From positions 81,465 to 94,255 of the forward strand of contig NW_003156244.1 of assembly GCF_000003605.2 (NCBI RefSeq): a stretch of 12,791 nt of DNA, given 5' to 3'. This stretch comes from Saccoglossus kowalevskii. Lineage: Eukaryota > Hemichordata > Enteropneusta > Harrimaniidae. The position numbers and the translations under genes were made by a program. Each line of letters starts with the position of its first letter. The first letter of the stretch is position 1. The notes beneath the pieces were generated by a model. The model was not told the origin of the DNA, searched no databases, and worked only from the letters and a program-made list of their open reading frames with translations. Below, piece by piece: positions 11,401 to 12,791 of this stretch.

Positions 11401-11898
11401 AAAATATTAAAGAAATATTACCATAAATATTACTAACATAACATCAGTTGTAAATAAGAAAGTTGTACAATGACATAGGTTCTCCCAAAATTTATAATTC
11501 AATACTAATTACACCATTCTGTAATATTTTTCAGATGCAGATTGGAATACCAGGGTTATTTATATTGTTACGACTATTGTTTTATGCATGTCAGGTATGT
11601 AATTTTGTCATTCTTTAATTGGCGCATGTATATACATTAGTCTGTCATGAAAGACAACACTGGATTTTAAATTTTATGGTCCTGTACTCGTTATGTATCG
11701 TTACATCTCCCCACTTGAGGTGTAAGGTGTGTTCGCCATATGTAGTTTCATCTCCATTTTCGACTTTGATTGCTAATGTAAATTTTTCATTTCTCTCAAC
11801 AGAGACTAAAATTATATTATCACAGTCATTTGGATCGCACAGAGCATGTACAATACCATGTGACAGACGAGCAAAATGAAAATAATGGCAGCATATAA
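591..11898 (+). CDS. TMEM175: TMEM175-like endolysosomal K+ channel, 3' part of gene (12 exons, 378 codons + stop)
   Basis: Joined exons 591-674, 1237-1311, 1949-2041, 3929-4007, 5072-5210, 8264-8414, 8732-8776, 9114-9280, 10570-10656, 11321-11381, 11535-11594 and 11803-11898 give 1137 nt, an open frame ending in TAA. Seen: the signature RxxxFSD helix of TMEM175 at partial-protein residues 136-156 (R136, F140, S141, D142), with the Ile at 147 in the place of the human pore-constriction Ile271 and a Thr three residues later. Other matches to human TMEM175 from memory are ALIVLYAF, CEDDIPD, GMLWFVHHSL, MASIFQLLTFITAL, GQEHAYLTAKL and MQIGIP. Predicted helices: repeat I TM4-6 (about 10-36, 66-82, 84-96) and repeat II TM1-6 (140-156, 184-206, 216-237, 255-275, 294-315, 320-345). 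Known of the family: dimers form a K+-selective pore in late endosomes and lysosomes and also leak protons. The N-terminal 110-130 residues lie upstream of the window. Intron phases are 0,0,0,1,2,0,0,2,2,0,0. Confidence 0.95.
853..1198. repeat. 23-bp minisatellite, 15 copies, in TMEM175 intron
   Basis: Unit ttgtgatataatgtataccac plus tc repeated about 15 times; a few copies lose one A and become 22 bp (two near 952 and 1046), and single substitutions give 'tcgtg', 'tattcc' and 'tattg' variants. It ends 38 bases before the acceptor of exon b. The unit size is not a multiple of 3 and contains no stop on the minus strand, which creates three overlapping false ORFs there. Confidence 0.98.
1237..1311 (+). 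CDS. TMEM175: TMEM175 exon b (end of repeat I TM4)
   Basis: 25 codons in phase 0/0, acceptor aaatcacag and donor AAG|gtaaca. It encodes ALIVLYAFKYDSKIL followed by a polar stretch; ALIVxYAF is almost identical to the human protein just after TM4. The acceptor lies 38 bases downstream of the 23-bp minisatellite. Confidence 0.93.
1312..1948 (+). other. TMEM175 intron, no recognised feature
   Basis: 637 bases of AT-rich single-copy-looking sequence between exons b and c. Apart from the long pyrimidine tract before the acceptor I see no repeat family, RNA gene or coding potential. Confidence 0.7.
1949..2041 (+). CDS. TMEM175: TMEM175 exon c (repeat I TM5)
   Basis: 31 codons in phase 0/0, with a long pyrimidine tract before the acceptor (tcttttttttttag) and donor CTT|gtaagt. 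It encodes a basic stretch (NKTKRG), then NPAICVVSLLLSAISYSL, aligned with human repeat I TM5 (PALCFAAAIFSLFFVPLSYLL). Confidence 0.92.
2042..2404 (+). other. TMEM175 intron segment upstream of element copy A, nothing recognised
   Basis: AT-rich intronic sequence with short simple runs (ctt-rich and a repeated aatcaatcaatcagg) but no structured repeat. It ends where copy A begins at 2405. Confidence 0.6.
2405..3890 (+). mobile_element. Element copy A: old, full-length member of tandem-core family
   Basis: Begins AGTCTCCGTT and ends ACTGGGGACTGTGCCATGCATGGCTT, degraded versions of copy B's ends. Inside are a (GT)n tract at 2433-2461, a conserved stretch 'ctggaccaatta' with 'catacatcatac', and repeated core monomers. 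Each monomer holds two 'ttcaaaatggccga-tgg-ggccatttt' half-modules, plus 'gattttgttcaaacttggtacatac' and 'ttcattatacatcatgtcatag' segments; monomer spacing is about 311 bases (landmark gctgaa/gctaaa at 2615 and 2926). The 5' hairpin has decayed mostly by C-to-T and G-to-A changes. It lies in the sense strand of a TMEM175 intron. No transposase is visible, so it is non-autonomous. Confidence 0.8.
2433..2461. repeat. (GT)n microsatellite inside copy A
   Basis: About 14 GT dinucleotides. The corresponding place in copy B is a GTCC/GTGC-rich tract (7033-7075), so this microsatellite probably grew out of the element's internal GT-rich region after CpG decay. Confidence 0.95.
3929..4007 (+). CDS. 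TMEM175: TMEM175 exon d (repeat I TM6)
   Basis: 26 codons plus one base (phase 1 donor A|gtaagt). It encodes SHVAILLILFGQPLRKL and then a basic tail, matching the last helix of repeat I and the start of the cytosolic linker. AG also occurs two bases downstream at 3929-3930; only the 3929 start keeps the frame. The first of its codons follows the Leu of the previous exon to give an uninterrupted hydrophobic helix. Confidence 0.9.
4097..4701 (+). mobile_element. Element copy C: short diverged member of the same family
   Basis: Starts AGTCCCCTGTT and ends AACAGGGACT, which are inverted repeats of each other apart from one extra C. After the 5' end come caaatgcagtcca (remnant of the hairpin), a GT-rich tract at 4149-4186, and two 'ttcaa-atggcc/atggtc' half-modules (4281 and 4477). 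It is about 605 bases, less than half of copy A, so core monomers are missing. A tatata tract sits at 4422-4444. It lies within the TMEM175 intron 4008-5071. Confidence 0.7.
4702..5071 (+). other. TMEM175 intron segment, nothing recognised
   Basis: AT-rich intron remainder between copy C and exon e, ending with a cttttt-rich tract before the acceptor. No repeats or coding potential recognised. Confidence 0.6.
5072..5210 (+). CDS. TMEM175: TMEM175 exon e (linker and repeat II TM1 with FSD motif)
   Basis: Completes a split Lys codon, then 45 codons, then 2 bases (TG) of a split Cys codon; acceptor tgacttag, donor ATG|gtaagt. It encodes the inter-repeat linker, then MERIEAFSDGVFAIVATL and IILDI. 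This is the diagnostic pore helix: FSD near its start, the pore-facing Ile, and LDI at its end. It is the strongest single match in the window. Confidence 0.97.
5548..6365 (+). mobile_element. Element E: second family, ~157-bp tandem core with terminal hairpin
   Basis: Opens with a small hairpin AGCCTTTTGGCT and ACTCCGCTGTTA, followed by about five head-to-tail units marked by 'gaaatgaacaaatctgagag', 'atgtagtacc-atatgtaatatcaaagcaatcag', 'cactttttaccaaaa' and 'atattcatcaaaatta'. The landmark tgaacaa falls at 5623, 5751, 5907, 6039 and 6196: steps of 128, 156, 132 and 157, the short ones reflecting internal deletions. It closes with gttgacgacgacggacaatc and a 35-nt hairpin at 6323-6357. No protein is encoded. 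The architecture (hairpin/short inverted ends, tandem core of about 160 bp) resembles the pearl-type elements known from bivalves; that assignment is inference. Confidence 0.75.
6323..6357. repeat. 35-nt terminal hairpin of element E
   Basis: AGCTCCGCT-GT-GTCGAC, loop TTT, then GTCGAC-AGCGGAGCT: a 15-bp perfect stem with one 2-nt bulge (GT, 5' arm) and a 3-nt loop. The inner GTCGAC is itself palindromic. CTCCGCTGT also occurs at the other end of the element (5569-5577). Confidence 0.95.
6430..6984 (+). mobile_element. Element copy D, left part (interrupted by copy B)
   Basis: Core monomers of the AGTCCCC family without a 5' end, starting abruptly near 'catcaaaatcaagcatttttt'. Bases 6735-6984 are strikingly close to 3385-3650 of copy A (shared 'ggcattctaaaac', 'cggttgtttatggatagattttg', 'gagtccctgatg', 'ttcaaaacggctgaagggtgg'), closer than to the neighbouring monomers. 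The part stops in '...gccatttt' where copy B begins; the sequence resumes at 8120. Confidence 0.75.
6985..8119 (+). mobile_element. Element copy B: best-preserved copy, nested in copy D
   Basis: Ends are AGTCCCCGTT (6986-6995) and AACGGGGACT (8094-8103), perfect 10-bp inverted repeats, the latter followed by GTGCCATGCATGGCTT holding the 12-bp palindrome GCCATGCATGGC. A 35-nt hairpin lies at the 5' end, then a GT/GTCC-rich tract (7033-7075), a unique 5' segment, and core monomers about 301 bases apart (landmark gctaaaaaaa at 7351 and 7652; an earlier one at 7205 belongs to a shortened unit). (AT)n occupies 7888-7905. The exact edges are uncertain by 1-2 T residues. No transposase ORF is present, so it would need enzymes supplied elsewhere. 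Confidence 0.78.
6986..7020. repeat. 35-nt hairpin at the 5' end of copy B
   Basis: AGTCCCCG-TTCGGAC, loop GCA, then GTCCGAA-AG-CGGGGACT: a 15-bp perfect stem with one 2-nt bulge (AG, 3' arm) and a 3-nt loop. The outer arm is also the inverted repeat of the 3' end of the element at 8096-8103. Confidence 0.96.
8120..8244 (+). mobile_element. Element copy D, right part (3' end)
   Basis: Resumes copy D after the nested copy B: gttttaataaatgctgttcc, agcaatat, gacaagtacttgt and 'gataactaacagggactgtgccatgcatggctt'. It is a shortened version of the 3' region seen at 3660-3890 (copy A) and 7927-8119 (copy B), missing a middle block. It ends 19 bases before exon f. Confidence 0.75.
8215..8221 (+). 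promoter_or_regulatory. Candidate splicing branch site supplied by element end
   Basis: AACTAAC closely resembles the U2 branch consensus (TACTAAC/CTRAY); the candidate branch A at 8220 is 43 nt from the last base of the intron (8263). After the AG at 8222-8223 no AG occurs until the acceptor, and the tract cttcttttgttttcta lies between. The motif belongs to the conserved 3' terminus of the element family. Confidence 0.5.
8264..8414 (+). CDS. TMEM175: TMEM175 exon f (repeat II TM2; 3' end tandemly duplicated)
   Basis: One base (T) completes the Cys codon, then 50 codons ending CAT|gtaagt. It encodes CEDDIPDQDDVEK, a loop, and SYIGTFTTVGMLWFVHHSL, matching the human CEDNVPD and GLLWFAHHSL segments. 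The last 48 bases of the exon and the first 17 of the intron form a 65-bp unit repeated four times (8367-8626). Only the first donor (8415) preserves the downstream frame, because 65 is not a multiple of 3 and read-through meets TAA at 8481. The acceptor is 19 nt from the end of a mobile-element copy. Confidence 0.96.
8367..8626. repeat. 65-bp tandem duplication (4 copies) of TMEM175 exon end plus splice donor
   Basis: Exact 65-base period: tatgctctgg at 8381, 8446, 8511 and 8576. Each unit contains the last part of exon f (tatgctctggtttgtacacc... to ...ttgccat, identical in all four copies) and the start of the intron. Donors are gtaagt at 8415, 8480 and 8610, and gcaagt at 8545. The intronic part varies slightly (atgga/atgaa, gttgg/gatgg). 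Confidence 0.97.
8732..8776 (+). CDS. TMEM175: TMEM175 exon g (micro-exon, start of repeat II TM3)
   Basis: Only 15 codons, phase 0/0, acceptor tctccttgcag and donor ATG|gtgagc. It encodes YIMECNRTMSFFNTM, aligned with the human segment VRKATRAMGLLNTL. Too short to be found without the neighbouring frame; supported by splice signals, phase and homology together. Confidence 0.92.
8777..9113 (+). other. TMEM175 intron, nothing recognised
   Basis: 337 bases of AT-rich intron between exons g and h; no repeat or hairpin noticed. Confidence 0.65.
9114..9280 (+). CDS. TMEM175: TMEM175 exon h (repeat II TM3-TM4)
   Basis: 55 codons plus CC (phase 2), acceptor ttgtcttgcag and donor ACC|gtgagt. It encodes SLSFIGCAPLAFKLTST (human LSLAFVGGLPLAYQQTS), a charged loop, and FILFMASIFQLLTFITAL (human IIFLASIFQLAMWTTAL). 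Confidence 0.96.
9281..10569 (+). other. TMEM175 intron, mostly featureless, one inverted repeat
   Basis: 1289 bases. A slightly GC-richer patch (9413-9495, with gagggcgccatc) and a short CA run (9669-9680) are visible. An imperfect hairpin lies at 10231-10274 (CTGGTCCTGA against TCAGG and AGGACCAG). The minus-strand open frame at 9481-9840 is not supported as a gene. Confidence 0.6.
10570..10656 (+). CDS. TMEM175: TMEM175 exon i (loop and start of repeat II TM5)
   Basis: G completes the Pro codon, then 28 codons, then AG (phase 2). It encodes HPSASYHGQEHAYLTAKL and IFPLV; human has QPSVWFGGREHVLMFAKLALYP. Two donors overlap: A|gtaagg at 10652 and AAG|gtaact at 10657. The stronger-looking 10652 site would put the next exon in a frame with an early TGA, so 10657 is chosen; it also gives a gap-free alignment to human TMEM175. 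Confidence 0.92.
10657..11320 (+). other. TMEM175 intron with a 9-bp-stem hairpin
   Basis: 664 bases of AT-rich intron. The only structure I see is CATAGACCT-N7-AGGTCTATG at 11106-11130, a perfect 9-bp stem that may be the end of a small repeat; no partner end was recognised. Confidence 0.6.
11106..11130. repeat. Perfect 9-bp inverted repeat
   Basis: CATAGACCT and AGGTCTATG flank a 7-nt loop (tagaaag) within a TMEM175 intron. Confidence 0.85.
11321..11381 (+). CDS. TMEM175: TMEM175 exon j (repeat II TM5 end, TM6 start)
   Basis: T completes a Ser codon, then 20 codons ending TTT|gtaagt; acceptor ttattttcag. It encodes LVIFFLGFKSDILSAYVFNF, aligning one-to-one with the human LLAFASTCLLSRFSVGIFHL. 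Confidence 0.92.
11535..11594 (+). CDS. TMEM175: TMEM175 exon k (repeat II TM6)
   Basis: 20 codons in phase 0/0, acceptor atttttcag and donor CAG|gtatgt. It encodes MQIGIPGLFILLRLLFYACQ; human has MQIAVPCAFLLLRLL at the same place. This is the last membrane segment. Confidence 0.95.
11803..11898 (+). CDS. TMEM175: TMEM175 terminal coding exon (cytosolic tail, TAA stop)
   Basis: 31 codons and TAA at 11896-11898, acceptor ctctcaacag. It encodes a basic then acidic/polar tail (RLKLYYHSHLDRTEH ... ENNGSI). The tail is not conserved with human, which is normal for the family. The acceptor could also be two bases downstream (agag), but only 11803 continues the frame to a sensible stop. Confidence 0.88.
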   Translation, partial: RLKLYYHSHLDRTEHVQYHVTDEQNENNGSI

Positions 11899-12047
11899 AC
11901 AATAGCATATTGTGAATTCACAATGGATATGAACAATAGTTACATGTATGTATACTCGGATAATACATAATTCACTCTATTATTGATATCACTTTATATA
12001 AGTCATATATCTATGACATATACAACCATTTTAAATATTTTAAAATT

Positions 12048-12053
12048 AATAAA
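12048..12053 (+). terminator. TMEM175: Polyadenylation signal AATAAA, probable end of TMEM175 mRNA
   Basis: A canonical AATAAA 150 bases after the stop codon, in AT-rich 3' UTR-like sequence. A second AATAAA at 12405-12410 would give a UTR about 350 bases longer. I cannot tell which is used without transcript data. Confidence 0.55.
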
Positions 12054-12404
12054 TCTTCAAACGGAAATTTAAAGTATTTGTAATTCCTGAAATGAATGTT
12101 GCCATGTCAATGGAATCCTGATTTGGAGATACTGTGCAATGTTGTAAGTGCATAATATAATGAGCTATATTTATCTATAAGTAATGTTTTCCATTTTTAT
12201 ATCCTGATATAGATTAGATACCCTGATCACTGATGTGTTTTTCACATCGTTCATAAATAATGAAACTTTTCGTTTTACATATACCGGTAGTACCAAAACT
12301 ATTTTTTAGATACCACTGGTCTTCGAATTAATTACTTTCTATAGATGAATCAGTGTGTGTGCAATGTGTATGTGTTACTTAAAATTAATCTGTAATCATT
12401 TATA

Positions 12405-12410
12405 AATAAA
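12405..12410 (+). terminator. Possible distal polyadenylation signal AATAAA
   Basis: Canonical hexamer within tataaataaacatt, directly upstream of the GC-richer period-22 repeat. It would serve as an alternative distal poly(A) signal for TMEM175. Confidence 0.35.
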
Positions 12411-12430
12411 CATTACAGTACAGTTCTCCT

Positions 12431-12606
12431 GGAAGCTTTGGCTTTTGTGGCGTCATTGTCGCCTACGCATGGATTCATTGTCGCCTCAGCATCGCATCAT
12501 TGTGGCATCAGCTTTGCGTCATTGAATATTGAAGCTGTGTTCGCCTCGCTTATTTTGTGGCATCATCTTGGCCTCAGCTTCGCAGTCTCATGGCATCAAC
12601 ATGGCC
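12431..12606. repeat. Degenerate period-22 tandem repeat, GC-richer, downstream of TMEM175
   Basis: The word tcattg recurs at 12453, 12475, 12497 and 12519, exactly 22 bases apart, and the phase continues through tcgcct (12541) and tcatct (12563) to about 12606: roughly eight diverged units of the type TCATTGTCGCCTCAGCATCG plus CA. It is markedly richer in G+C than the surroundings. Bases 12607-12791 beyond it show nothing I recognise. Confidence 0.8.
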
Positions 12607-12791
12607 ATCTTGAAATTTCAAGGTGAATGTTCCGGCGAAGCACTCCACTCTGTATCACCTTGAAGTATTTCATTAGGACTATGTGTATGTGACAATGCCC
12701 TCACAGTTTAGAATCAGTTTAACAACAGCCAATCATATAACTTCTTTCTTCAACGCGCTTGGCCAAGCTATCAAAATCTTCGAGGCGGAGC

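Larger units (their letters stand above)
11899..12430 (+). other. TMEM175 3' UTR and downstream AT-rich sequence
   Basis: Follows the TAA stop. It holds both AATAAA signals and is otherwise AT-rich without recognised structure; the transcript end cannot be fixed from sequence alone. Confidence 0.6.

Noticed and set aside
11645-11908. 87-aa minus-strand ORF
   Set aside because: Antisense to the terminal TMEM175 exon and its preceding intron; shadow frame.
12438-12626. 62-aa ORF rich in Ala, Ser and His
   Set aside because: It is encoded by the degenerate 22-bp repeat; a 66-base frame cycle explains the repeated residues.

Overview
The window is a piece of an animal nuclear genome. It is AT-rich (roughly two thirds A+T by eye), has short exons with GT-AG introns, and is full of minisatellites and interspersed repeats. 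It carries the 3' part of one recognisable gene on the + strand, an orthologue of TMEM175, the endosomal/lysosomal potassium (and proton-leak) channel. Non-autonomous elements with tandem-repeat cores and hairpin ends are familiar from marine invertebrates, especially bivalve molluscs. A lophotrochozoan, possibly bivalve, host is therefore my best guess, but it is only an inference.

TMEM175 layout: twelve exons between 591 and 11898 join, with compatible phases at all eleven introns, into 378 codons plus a TAA stop. They cover TM4-TM6 of the first six-helix repeat, the linker, and the whole second repeat, including its pore-lining FSD helix at 5150-5210. The human protein is about 504 residues, so roughly 110-130 N-terminal residues (repeat I TM1-TM3) lie upstream of the window. 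The 3' UTR follows, with polyadenylation signals at 12048 and possibly 12405.

Repeats, left to right: 1-450 is a 39-bp minisatellite with a 117-bp higher-order unit; 853-1198 is a 23-bp minisatellite ending 38 bases before an exon; 2405-3890 (copy A), 4097-4701 (copy C), 6430-6984 plus 8120-8244 (copy D) and 6985-8119 (copy B) are members of one element family with AGTCCCCGTT/AACGGGGACT ends and an approximately 300-bp core monomer; 5548-6365 is a second element (E) with an approximately 157-bp tandem core; 8367-8626 is a 65-bp tandem duplication taking in the 3' end of a TMEM175 exon and its splice donor; 12431-12606 is a GC-richer, period-22 degenerate repeat downstream of the gene.

The most interesting points are these. 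The exon end plus donor is repeated four times (three GT donors and one GC donor). Two apparently unrelated elements both carry a 35-nt terminal hairpin of the same geometry (15-bp stem, 2-nt bulge, 3-nt loop). Copy B is nested inside copy D. The end of copy D sits 19 nt from a TMEM175 acceptor and supplies a consensus-like branch site. No other protein-coding gene, tRNA, rRNA or CRISPR array is supported; the remaining ORFs are repeat or intron noise.
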